Assembly: GCA_029817715.1 (NCBI GenBank)
Contig: JARUPY010000538.1
Coordinates: 4,898,001 to 4,962,000, forward strand
Direction: 5' to 3'
Length of the DNA stretch: 64,000 nucleotides
Origin: Melastoma dodecandrum
Taxonomy: Eukaryota > Streptophyta > Magnoliopsida > Myrtales > Melastomataceae
The notes under the pieces were generated by a model. The model was not told where the DNA came from. It saw only the letters and a program-made list of their open reading frames with translations, and did no database searches. Below, piece after piece: positions 12,207-21,712 of this stretch (positions are counted from its first letter, which is position 1; every line of letters starts with the position of its first letter). A program made the position numbers and the translations under genes.

Positions 12207-12248
12207 AATTGGCTTCTTTTTGCCATCAGCATCACTTAGGATTTCACT

Positions 12249-15200
12249 CTAAAGAGGGGTGTAATCAAAACTCGAACCAGGCCCTTCTAAATGGTCCGTA
12301 GACTCGACATGCTCTGCCTCAGTATTCAATTCCTTCGTATACACTTTGGCAGGTACAGCGGCCCCCGAGAAGGTAGATCTGGGCCTTTTAGCGACATGAT
12401 TTAGACGTCTGTCCCTTCTTTTTCGAGCCCTTGGTGATAAAAAAATTTTTCCAATAGCTTTCTGCCAATGTTTCGAGGGGTTAACCGCTTTGATTATCCT
12501 TGATTTCTTAGAACCAGAGAAAGATTGACATACCTCGACAAAGTATCCAGCGAGCAGATCATATCCCACTGCTGTCCGCGTTGGTACCTATTGCGTTTTT
12601 GGATAATTGTTAGTTTCACAAGTACCTGTAGTTACAGAGTGAGCAGGTTTGATCATGATCTCCCCATTTGACGATAGGTCTACAAGTTTGAGGAAATAGT
12701 TGACACAACACGGGGTGCAGAGTTGAGTAATCAGGATCCTGTTCTGAGATATTAGCTTGCATTTCTGACATAGCATCCTTTCATCAAGGAACTGAGCTAT
12801 TGGTGGTCCTGTCCGAAGAGCCTGGATGTCTAGTTTAGGCGTTCCATATCTTGGCTTGACCCCCGTCTCCTGTGATCTTTCGACTTGCTGAGTTCTGTCA
12901 AGGAGGTCCCCTGCTACAGCTCCCGGGCAGGTCTCGCCAGTGTGACCGTTTTTCTCCAGTCCTAACTTTGCCCCTTGTTGGACGGACGGGTCATTAAATT
13001 CCAGATGTCGTTTGGGACGCTCCAAAGTGCGGAGCTGTTGTTCGGGTACTCTGCCTCGACCATGGGGGCTACCCCTTCCTCCTCGGATAGCTGGCCTGCG
13101 CTCCACGCTTGGAGAGCTCCTGAACCTCCTCTGCAAGTTATTAGAGGCACTTCGCGAACTAGGGGAGACTATTCCCATTACCACTTTCTCAAGCGGAGTC
13201 AAGTCATACCAGACATCCTCCTGATTGTTTTGCAGATACTTTCTAAAAGTGTTGCACCTAACAGTGGTGTGCGTGTCGTCCATATGCCAACAACAGAGGT
13301 TGGACGCCACTTCCTTGACTGGGCAGGTGACTACACCTTTGTCGGCTAAGCGGCGAAAAAGGGCATTCGCTATCATGGTCTCCCCGGGGATCTTTACGTC
13401 CTGTAGGGAAAAATCAGTATTAGTCTCAATGATATTGATGTCTACATCAGAAACATCAAACATATGAATGGCGATTTCATCGTCAAAAGGCTTGTCGTCG
13501 ACCATAGTGACTTCATCTACTTAAGGGAAGAATAACTCTTTTGACTCTATGAGGTCTTGGATTATGTTCCTAAATGATAAACAATCCCTGGTCGTATGTG
13601 TGAACGAACCATGCAACTTGCAATAATTCCTAGTTTTCTCTCTTTCCGGCTGAGGGGCCCTATGACCCAATTTTAGCTTAATCCGTTTTCATTGGAAAAG
13701 CCAGTCGAAAATTGCATCTGCCTTGTCTACATCGAAAGAGTACTTTCTTTCTTCGCCTGATTTCTGAGATGCTTTCGCTTTTGAATTTTTCCTAGTTAAT
13801 GGCTCGCAAAGCGTTGCTTCGCCTTTCATGAACTCGGCCATGTCTACTTCAAAGGTTTCCAACTGATATGCGTGCTTAGACTAGGCTTCCTCCATCAACA
13901 ACTGATGATATTCGGTCGCCCTCTTGGCCAAGTCATAAAGATCATTGAACATTTCCCTTTGTAGCTTCTTCTTGAAAGGCATAGACAACGCGTTTAACGC
14001 GATCATCAACTGGTCCCTTTCAGGAATTGCAGGTCTACAACGGAGAAGCGCTTTTCGCAAACACATAAGGAACTGTCCTGGGTGTTCCCCGGCGGCCTGT
14101 CTAAGTCGCATCACCTCGAAGATTGACATGGGTGTGTCTAATCGAGCAAATGCTTTCATGAAGAAAGACTGCATTTCCGCCCATGATGTTACTGACCCGG
14201 GAGGCAAACTCACATACCATGTGAAAGCATCTCCCGTGAGTGAGTTCGGGAATAATTTCAGGTTCCAAAAGTCATTGGCTGCAGCATCTCCAGCTTAATG
14301 GGTGAACCGGGCTACATGTTCTATAGGCGTCATCTCATCTTCCCTTGAAAAACGGGTGAAGTCGGGTACTCTGTATCCCTTAGGCAGGGGAAAGTCTCTG
14401 TCGATGTAGGCAGGGTACGGACTCCTGTATAGACAATGATCGTCCTACCTGACAGCTCCAGGCACCATCTGTTCCAAGACTTGAGCGATTGTTTCCCTCA
14501 AATTTTGTGGGGCTAAATGATCAAATTGTTCTCGCGCATAGTCTTGGTTCGTTTTCTCTGGGGGATAAGGCATTCTTCCGGTGACCCGAGATGGTTGGGG
14601 ATTTACTGAGACATTCGTGTAGAAACTTTCTGCCCGAGGTAGACCTCCCATAACCGGAGCTTCCCCTGACGGTATCTCCTCTACAGGTGCTTTACCAGGT
14701 CGGTGAGGGGGTATGCCACTTGTATATCTATTTGTTTCACCCCGCGCTTCACCGTCATCATCTACCGGGTTCACTGCATACACAGCGTTTGACCTCCAAG
14801 ATGTGGGAAATCGGGAGGAAGTAGGCCTCGAGGGGGACATCCTGTCCCTATTACAAGCCTCCGTAGCGTGCTGATTAGCACCGCTCCAGGGCTCATCCTC
14901 TTGGAACGACATATTGCGCCTCTCTGCGCGTCGAGCATCTCCCATAAAACAATTCTCCCTGTCTACAGGGGCATTTGGCTTTGCGATGGCGTTTGGACTA
15001 TTTAAAGAGCTGAGTTGCTCCAGAATCTGAGTTATATTATCTTGTAATCCAGTGATATGTCTGTTTACCAGGTTCCTCATATCATTGAACTCTTTATGGA
15101 ACTCAAGCCTGGATATGAACTCAGAAGGGGTATGTACCCCGTAATCGGGTTGATTTGTTGTTTCTTGGCTTCCTAGAGTCGCAGTCTCGACATTTACGTC

Positions 15201-15278
15201 TCCTGCTATAAACTGACCATCTCCATCTAATGGAGGTGGAGGGTCGCGATTAGCTCCACTCCTGGTACTTTTTGGCAT
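12249..15278 (-). pseudogene. gypsy gag, several broken frames
   Basis: The gag starts at the ATG at 15278 (MPKSTRSGANRDPPPP), about 50 bases inside the 5' LTR, and is open to 14445. The retrotransposon gag domain continues at 14213-13881: PPGSVTSWAEMQSFFMKAFA, then GEHPGQFLMCLRKALLRC. Later pieces are 13505-12588 and 12569-12249. The last ends close to the protease frame. At least three stops or frame changes separate the pieces, so no full Gag can be made. A possible Cys-His pair is visible near 13290 (CCWHMDDTHTTVRC), but not a standard zinc knuckle. Confidence 0.8.
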
Positions 15279-15299
15279 CTGTGGACTTTAAATTGTCTC

Positions 15300-15326
15300 T
15301 TTCTCCCACTGTGGTCGCCAAAAACG
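15300..15326 (-). other. Primer-binding-site region of the gypsy element
   Basis: Read on the minus strand, two bases after the 5' LTR, the sequence is TTTTTGGCGACCACAGTGGG. A TGGCGAC start is common in plant Ty3/gypsy primer sites. I did not assign the tRNA. Confidence 0.6.
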
Positions 15327-16434
15327 TGTTCGCGTAGAAACGGATCACGTCGGAAATATTTGGCAATAATACTCACAGGGTCGTTAGATGTGGTCGCCAG
15401 TAAGTAAAAGAAATAGATTGAGTTAAATGAATGAACTTACAATAAGAATAAAATGCTTACAGCCATGAAAAATAAAGTAAGGACGATGGTGCGACGTTGT
15501 AGACTCGCTGTTGGGCGGTGCAGCTTGTGAATTTAGGCGGTAGTGTCGTAGACTTGCAGCTGGGCGCCACAGGCTGGTGTATTAGGACGGTAGTAGCGTC
15601 GTTGACTTGCTGCTGGACACCGCGGGCTTGCAAAATTGGACGATGGTGACGTCGTAGACTTGATGACGGGGCGCTGTGGACTTGTGAAATTGGACGGGAC
15701 GTCGTAGACTTGATGACGAGGGGTTGTAGACTTGCGATCCTAGGTGGTGAAAACTGTTTGCTGGGGCTTGGAGGACGGAGTGTGGCCGAAAGTGGTAGCG
15801 GATGTGGATACCAAGGCTACGGTTGCTCACCCTGGTGGCGGAACGAAGGCGGAATTGGTTGCCGGGACTATGATTGCTCGTCCTGACGGTGGGAGGAAGG
15901 CGAAGATTGGCTGTCGGAAATACGGTTGCTCGTCCCGACGGTGGAATGCTAGCGGAAATTGGCTACCATAACTACAGTTGCTCACTCTGGTGGTAGAGGC
16001 GAAGACCAAAGAACCCTTGCGAGTTCGCCTAAGCCGGGGTTTCTACCTAACTAAAATCTAAGGGGTGACGAGCAATGCAAAGCTTCTGTTTGGCTGCTTG
16101 GTCATGATCTTTTTCGAGGAAGATCTTCTTCCTTTTATATTCGATTTATGAGTCCAGGATGTCTGTCACGTTTCCCGAAGATCCTCCCAATATAAACTAC
16201 CTTTCGTGGATCTCGGAGTCAACAAACTGTCTTTTAAGACGTGCGACCTGTGCAGACGTGGGTTGTATACTCCGTGGATCTCGGAGTCAACAAACCGTCT
16301 TTTAAGATGTGTGACCTGTGCAGACGTGGGCTGTAGACTTGACGCGAGCACCACATCCTTCCTCATCCTTTACATTCCTCTCGTGGGCTTTAGATCGTCA
16401 GAGAGTAGGCCCAAAATAGCTTATCATGTCAACA
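15327..16434 (-). repeat. LTR (5' LTR in element orientation), 1108 bp
   Basis: Same TGTT...AACA ends as the left copy. It is 65 bp longer because a block around 16207-16335 (TGGATCTCGGAGTCAACAAA onward) occurs twice in tandem here and once in the left LTR. Substitutions between the LTRs are numerous, so insertion is not recent. Confidence 0.93.
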
Positions 16435-16439
16435 CCCTG
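16435..16439. repeat. Target-site duplication, right copy (CCCTG)
   Basis: Exact repeat of 3396-3400, directly after the right LTR. Confidence 0.9.
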
Positions 16440-16969
16440 GCAAATTAGTTGTACATCTTATCATTTGGTCGTTCATTCTCCCTAGCTACAAAACTTTATT
16501 TAATGTTGTAAGAAGTCGACCGAGTCACCACACCCTTTCCCAATATTTGTGTTGTCCTACGTCCCTCCAGCCACCTGTCGATGACTTGACCTTGATGGAG
16601 ATGAGGGTTGTGGTTCTTTTTGTTTGACACACATACGGGGAGAAGCCCCCAATTATTGACCACAGGCTCACACAACATGACCGGAGGAAAAATCTCAGTC
16701 ACGTCAGGGTCTTAAGGCCCAAATGAATAGAAGGGGTCCGATCGGTTAAGTGATAAAGAGTTTGAATTTGCTTAAAGAGATTTTGGATCAAAACTTACCG
16801 TACGCATCCATTCATGTTGGAAAATGGAAGATTCACCCACCATATCCAAGTGTCCAACCGGATATAAGCTCTATGTTTGAGAAGAGAGAGATATGTATCT
16901 TTTTAAAGCATTAGATTTAGATTCTCTTACAAGGTGAATACCCTGTTAGTCAAGTTCAATCTAATTCAC
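16440..16969. other. Intergenic, nothing recognised
   Basis: No ORF, RNA gene or clear repeat was recognised between the gypsy element and the transporter relic. Confidence 0.4.
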
Positions 16970-17395
16970 AGTCTAATTATTGATTGGATGGTAGGATATG
17001 CGGGGAGATTGCCAATGGATTACATGCAGGCCGTTTTTGCAGGAACGCCCTCGTCAGGTGCATCATTTTGCTTTCGACATTTCAATGTTGAATTTCATGT
17101 CACTCTTTGCTTGAGCACCCACTTCTTTATTGTAAGCACCTTCATCTTATGCATTTGTATCACCTGCTGCAACCTGCTGGGTAAGTTACCCGTCATGAGA
17201 CGATACTCCACGAACCCCGATGGAAGTTCTACTTGCTCTTCAAGTTAGCATGCATGGACCGAGGTGGATAAGGAGCGAAGCCACGGTCACGATCTTGACG
17301 TTCCTCCTGGGACTGACCAACGGTGACCTGACAAGCGTGCTCATGATCTTAAATCCTAAGTCGGTTATTGAATCCGAGGCAGAGTGGCTGCAATC
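16970..17395 (+). pseudogene. Equilibrative nucleoside transporter (ENT) relic
   Basis: Three fragments in different frames follow the order of plant ENT proteins: GYAGRLPMDYMQAVFAGTPS (16985-17060), then THFFIVSTFILCICITCCNLLGKLPVM (about 17120-17195), then MHGPRWIRSEATVTILTFLL with LGLTNGDLTSVLMI (17250-17370). These match the middle loop to the C-terminal membrane helices of ENT1/ENT8-like proteins. There are frameshifts between the pieces and the N-terminal half is absent, so it is a pseudogene fragment. Identification is by recalled family motifs. Confidence 0.6.
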
Positions 17396-17791
17396 ACGAT
17401 GGTCGTATTCTTGAGGGTCAGACTGCTTAGTGGCTTGATCATTGGCTGCAACCTTTACACGCATTTGGCCCTGTACGCGCGCTTTTCGGCCTAGCACGCA
17501 CGTGGCGGTTCGGACAATACGAGGATCCGGGCCCGCTCCCCAAGGCACAACCGGTCGACGTCACGACTCGGGCATCGGACGATGCAGAAGGGAATTGGGT
17601 GATCCCTCCCTGGGTTCCTAACTGGGCCTGCTCGGGCCCTCGCCAACTGTCTCTGTTTTCCTAAGAGGCGGCGGGCGACAGGCATAGCATGATCCGAAGG
17701 AGGAACTTTCGGGAGAAATCGGGAGCGGCTCGTGTCGTTCGTTCCTCATCCAAAATGGCTCCGTAAAAAGGTTGTTGTTGTTTAACCTAGG
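17396..17791. other. Intergenic, GC-rich, nothing recognised
   Basis: No protein-like reading frame or RNA gene was seen. Confidence 0.4.
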
Positions 17792-20279
17792 TAAACTATA
17801 CGGAGTCGCCACCGACTTAATTTTAAAAGCTTAGTTTAAGTCGAAAAACCAGAGTAGATTCGGGGATTCCTAATTACTAACTCTTACATTTAAACATGCG
17901 AAAAGGTGACGTTTGCTCCAAAAGTTTGTTCTTTGTTAACGGGTGTTGGACCCGATCCGGGCATGATTCCGGACTCATGTTAATGTTTTACGGGCGTTGG
18001 ACCCGATTCGGGCTTTTTGGGCCCGAACTCATGTGTGTTTGGCAAACAACATGCGACGATAAGCCTATGAGCCTAAGGTATGCGGCCAAGCACAGATAAT
18101 TATTGAGATCAAAGGGGGCGGGGAGAATGGTGACCGTGGGCCTATGCACTTGGGCCCACGGCCTGTTACAAGTGGATTTTCTATTTTTTTCGGGGAGGCC
18201 CATACCTCCCCTTTTACCTCATGTGGCGGTTGGAGCCGCTTGATGGTCTTGACACCGCGTTTTTATGCGCGGAAAGATTCACGCGCCTTCAACAATCCTT
18301 CGAGAGGCTTGGGCCGGGACTTCGAAATTTGTGCGTCCGTTGTACATGCATAGACCAAAAGACGAAGTGTAAGTTATGCGATATAGTAGAGCGCAGGATT
18401 TCACATATGTTTTACGTAAATAAACGATGATCATGTTCATCAAACATAATGTAATCTAATCATATTACAAAGAGTTACGCAATCACGAATCACAACGAAC
18501 ACAGATTGCGCACAATACAGAAAACGGATTATAACTTTGGCTACGATTGTCCCATTCAATCAAAATTTGAACCAACAGATTTGAAACTTAATGATGAGTT
18601 TGCATGTCAAATTTTATGAAAATCTAACGGTACAATCTCTCAAGATCAAGGAACCAAACTGGCTATCCAGAAAAGCGGAACAGTTTGCACAGACGGAGTT
18701 TTTCCTATCATATCTTGGTCCTCGAATCTCCGATCGGAGTGCAAAAAAATTTCACAGAAAGGTAAAGCTATGACGAATATGTGTGAAAAATTTCACATGG
18801 ATCCAACGGTTGGATCGTAAGATATACATGTATAAAATGTCAGACCATTTTGTAGATTCAGTCAGACTTCGGCCGGATAAAGTTCGGGGAAGAAAAATGG
18901 AAAACTTTACATCCTCGAAACGCAAAAATGTAAATACTATATGAAAATTATCGTGATGAAATGAAGAACATATCTACAAAATTTTGCGATGGTCTAATGG
19001 TCGGATCTGCCGTTATTACATAAAGAAACGGATTGCAACATTCAGCAGACTTTACTGAATATATAGTTTGTTCATGAGATTGTTTCGTATTATGCTAGAA
19101 ACTTCAACGGTTGATATATATATTTATAAAACCATTTTGAAGTCTAGTTTATCTCCGAAAAATTTGAGCAAGATCCAACGGTTAGATCTCTCGAAACTTC
19201 CCTGGAAACGATAATGCAACAGCCTGTCTTGCTGCGGCCAATGAAAGTGGCGGCCGTTTCGGGAGGAATAACCTGACCCTCAATCAACCAAAAATTAAAA
19301 AAAAAATATCCCCAAGATCATTACTCATTTTAGATCATTTGACCTTTGGGTTTGAGGTTCGAAAACATCCGTAACCTCTTCGAAAAAACTAGCTTTTTGA
19401 GGCATTCCCGCAGAAAACAATTGAAATAGAAGGCCGGGAGATATTCCGACACTTCCGTGCCACAAATGAACGTAAAATCGACCTCAAAAGCTACTGTGAA
19501 AGATTTGAGGTCTAATAGACATATGAAAATGCGTTTAGAGAGGAGTTTAAATGATTACGACATTTTTCCGTCGTGATCTAATACCGGAGGAAGGTCGCGC
19601 GCCGGCTGACCCTTGTCTGTAACTTCGGCTGTTATGATCTTGTCCGAAGGCTCGTTCTTCACCCCATGGTGTGTGTGGTGTCCAAAGAAGAAAGAGAACG
19701 ACAGAGTCAGCATATCGAAAATGGTAGAAGCATGCTGGAGTTAGTAGAGTGAGAGGAAGTCTCACCGAGGGGTTACCTCGGCCCGGGGTGGCTCGAGGAG
19801 GATGAACGACGCCGGGAGGGTGTCTGCTGGTAGGCTGGTCGGAAGGCTTTGGCTCGTCACCACTGGAGAGGAGGAGCCCTTGGCTCCGGTTTCTGTGTGT
19901 ACGTTGGGAGAAGTTGGCCTCCGGTTGTATGTGGAGGAATTTGTCTTCGAGAATTGTCCGAAGGGGTGGAGCGTCTAGGGTGAGACGTCTAATTGTCTGA
20001 AGGTCTGATCCTTTTCTGAAAGGGGATCGGGAGGCTTTGACTCCTAGGAATCAGAAGGATATCAGAGATCCTTCGGATTAATGTAAGATATATTATTTTA
20101 GTGGGGAATGTGATATTTGTTTGGGGGAGTGATTGCGGGGATTGAATCTTGATAAGGTGAGTAATTTATGATGCAAAAATCTCAAGAGATTTAAATGTGA
20201 TTAGGAGATGGTCTGTGATTAGATTTTATTTGGAAAATCTTAAAAGAAAAATATTTGTTGGAAAACTTGGGGTATTACA
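17792..20279 (-). mobile_element. Probable LTR remnant of a second gypsy-type element
   Basis: On the minus strand the stretch begins TGTAATACCCCAAG at 20279, a typical plant LTR start. It ends near 17802 with GGTGGCGACTCCGTATAG, which resembles a plant primer-binding site. No coding domain lies inside, which fits an LTR of about 2.4 kb. It contains an imperfect 60-bp repeat at 17937-18030 (GTTGGACCCGATYCGGGC). I could not find a second LTR or a target duplication, so it may be a solo or truncated copy. Confidence 0.4.
18620..19195. repeat. Recurring GATCYAACGGTYGGATC-like motif
   Basis: Variants occur near 18624, 18797, 18990, 19106 and 19173, each in a loosely repeated 100-190 bp context (a TTTGATGAAAT/ATATATA-like stretch, then a purine-rich one). 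The motif is a near-palindrome. It lies within the probable LTR. Confidence 0.5.
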
Positions 20280-20703
20280 GGCTCAGGCCTCGATCATACG
20301 TCGCATCTTTATTTGGAGAGACATCCTCGATACCATAATACCTAAAAGCTAATAATTAGGTGAAGGTTTCGACTCTTTATAAGCATTTGGCCCGGCCTCT
20401 TTTCCCAACAGGCTTTAGATCATATAAAACCTAAATTTTATTACAGCACCCTCTACTTCAGTAACTGATAATAGTTAGTACTGTTCCAGATATTTTTAGT
20501 CTAAATACAAAGAGATAAGGATAGTACCAAGTCCTATTCGCCATATTAACAAAGGGGAGGAAGAATATTTACCGGAATATACTGGAATAAAGTGAAGATA
20601 GCGATCCTTTTCTCTTACCTGTTATAATCCGGACACCAGGAAAAGAAACCTAAGAATTTTTTTAAAAAAGTAAAGGTTAAAAAAAAACCCATGTTTTCCA
20701 AGA
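20280..20703. other. Intergenic, 3' flank of the small membrane protein gene
   Basis: No ORF or repeat recognised. It contains an A/T homopolymer patch at 20656-20690. Confidence 0.4.
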
Positions 20704-21207
20704 CTAGTAGGAATAGGCCACCCTCTGGATGAGGCGATCCCTGAGGATGCCATTATAGAGGGCCTTCCTGTTCGCAGGCATTCCCCTGTTATCCCTGCCT
20801 TCAGAGGTTGCTGCTGCTGCTGTCGTCGCCGTTGCCGATGACGAGTCGGGATGAGAACAAGAGTTCTTGTCGGTTGCGTTCGTGATGACGCCACGCCGCC
20901 TCTCAAAGCCGTTGTTCCCATGCTCAGCTCGATCCATGACGGTGACGCCATCCAAGAAGCGCACCCTCTTGTTTTTCTTCCTCCTGTTTGTACCACTGCT
21001 CTGTTTCTCTCCCCTGCTTCTGGTCCCCTCATTGGGAACCTCCTTGGTTCCTGAGATATTCGAGGAGAAGCAGGAGTGGAGGAACCGGGATTTGCCAGGA
21101 GGGGTCTTCTGGTGAAGGTGGAGAGCAAGGAGGAAAACTGTTCCAGAGACCGCCATGGCCGCGGTGGTTGCTAGGACCACAGCCTGTGTGGTCAGCATAG
21201 GAGACAT
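20704..21207 (-). CDS. Small plant protein with an N-terminal membrane segment, function unknown
   Basis: Single-exon frame of 167 residues. It starts MSPMLTTQAVVLATTAAMAV and has one hydrophobic segment at residues 7-31. A Ser-rich stretch follows, then a basic cluster with the motif RRKKNKRVRFLDGV near residues 75-90 and an Ala/Thr/Ser-rich low-complexity stretch. The C-terminus is conserved-looking (MPANRKALYNGILRDRLIQR). Plant proteins with the same pattern (N-terminal membrane anchor, KK(R)VRF motif, and an NRxxLYxGILRDR-like C-terminus) exist but have no assigned function that I can name. The start is the first ATG and puts the hydrophobic segment at the N-terminus. I assign no function. 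Confidence 0.7.
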   Translation of the reverse strand: MSPMLTTQAVVLATTAAMAVSGTVFLLALHLHQKTPPGKSRFLHSCFSSNISGTKEVPNEGTRSRGEKQSSGTNRRKKNKRVRFLDGVTVMDRAEHGNNGFERRRGVITNATDKNSCSHPDSSSATATTAAAATSEGRDNRGMPANRKALYNGILRDRLIQRVAYSY

Positions 21208-21712
21208 GGGGAGTGTGGGTGCCGTTGGTCTTCCCTGTTGAGCTTTCCTAGCAGATGGAAAAACTACCAGACCATGATACGGTGTTCTGGGTCAGGAGAG
21301 ACTAGTGTTAAAATTGTAGGGATTGGGATTAATCATTTGGTTAAAGTAGAGAAAGGTGGGAGGAAATAATTGGTGGGAGTTTTTAACTTTATTGGAAGCA
21401 AGTGAGGGAATTGAATTCGGTTGGGGTTGGTGGATGAACATGATGTTTGAGTTGTGTAAGCCAGAAAAGCAAACCATGTGGACCTTTATTTTTATGTGCT
21501 TTGGTCTGTTCTGCAGAGTCCAAGAAAACGATAAAGAGAGCTGGGAAAAGGTTGGTTGGGAGTTGGGATGATGTCAGTTTCTTGTTGCGGAAGGAGACTG
21601 AAAATGTTTTGGTCCAGTCAAATTTGACCCCCCTGTAGCATTTCTAAATGTGATTTTGGTGAAAGAGAGAAGACCCACTTTCTCATACCATGTTAGGAAA
21701 GCTTTAACAGTT
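21208..21712. other. Intergenic between two minus-strand genes
   Basis: Holds the promoter side of the small membrane protein gene and the 3' side of the TBC gene. Nothing specific recognised. Confidence 0.4.

Larger units (their letters stand above)
3401..16434 (-). mobile_element. Complete Tat-lineage Ty3/gypsy LTR retrotransposon, 13.0 kb
   Basis: The element has two long direct repeats with TG...CA ends (TGTT...AACA), a perfect CCCTG target duplication, a polypurine tract beside the left LTR and a primer-site-like sequence beside the right LTR. It therefore reads right to left. Internal order in the sense direction is gag (about 15278-12249), protease, reverse transcriptase, RNase H, a second RNase H, integrase (7807), and then an antisense gene before the 3' LTR. 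The pol order RT-RH-INT marks Ty3/gypsy. The second archaeal-type RNase H and the antisense extra ORF mark the Tat group (Ogre, Grande, Retand relatives). Stops and frameshifts make gag-pol non-functional, so the copy is non-autonomous. The hexamer GTAGAC/GTCTAC recurs about 45 times along it. Confidence 0.95.

Noticed and set aside
20622..21128. Overlapping minus-strand ORF of 168 codons in a second frame
   Set aside because: The other frame (20704-21207) has an N-terminal membrane helix and a conserved-looking C-terminus; this one is Arg/Pro-rich shadow.
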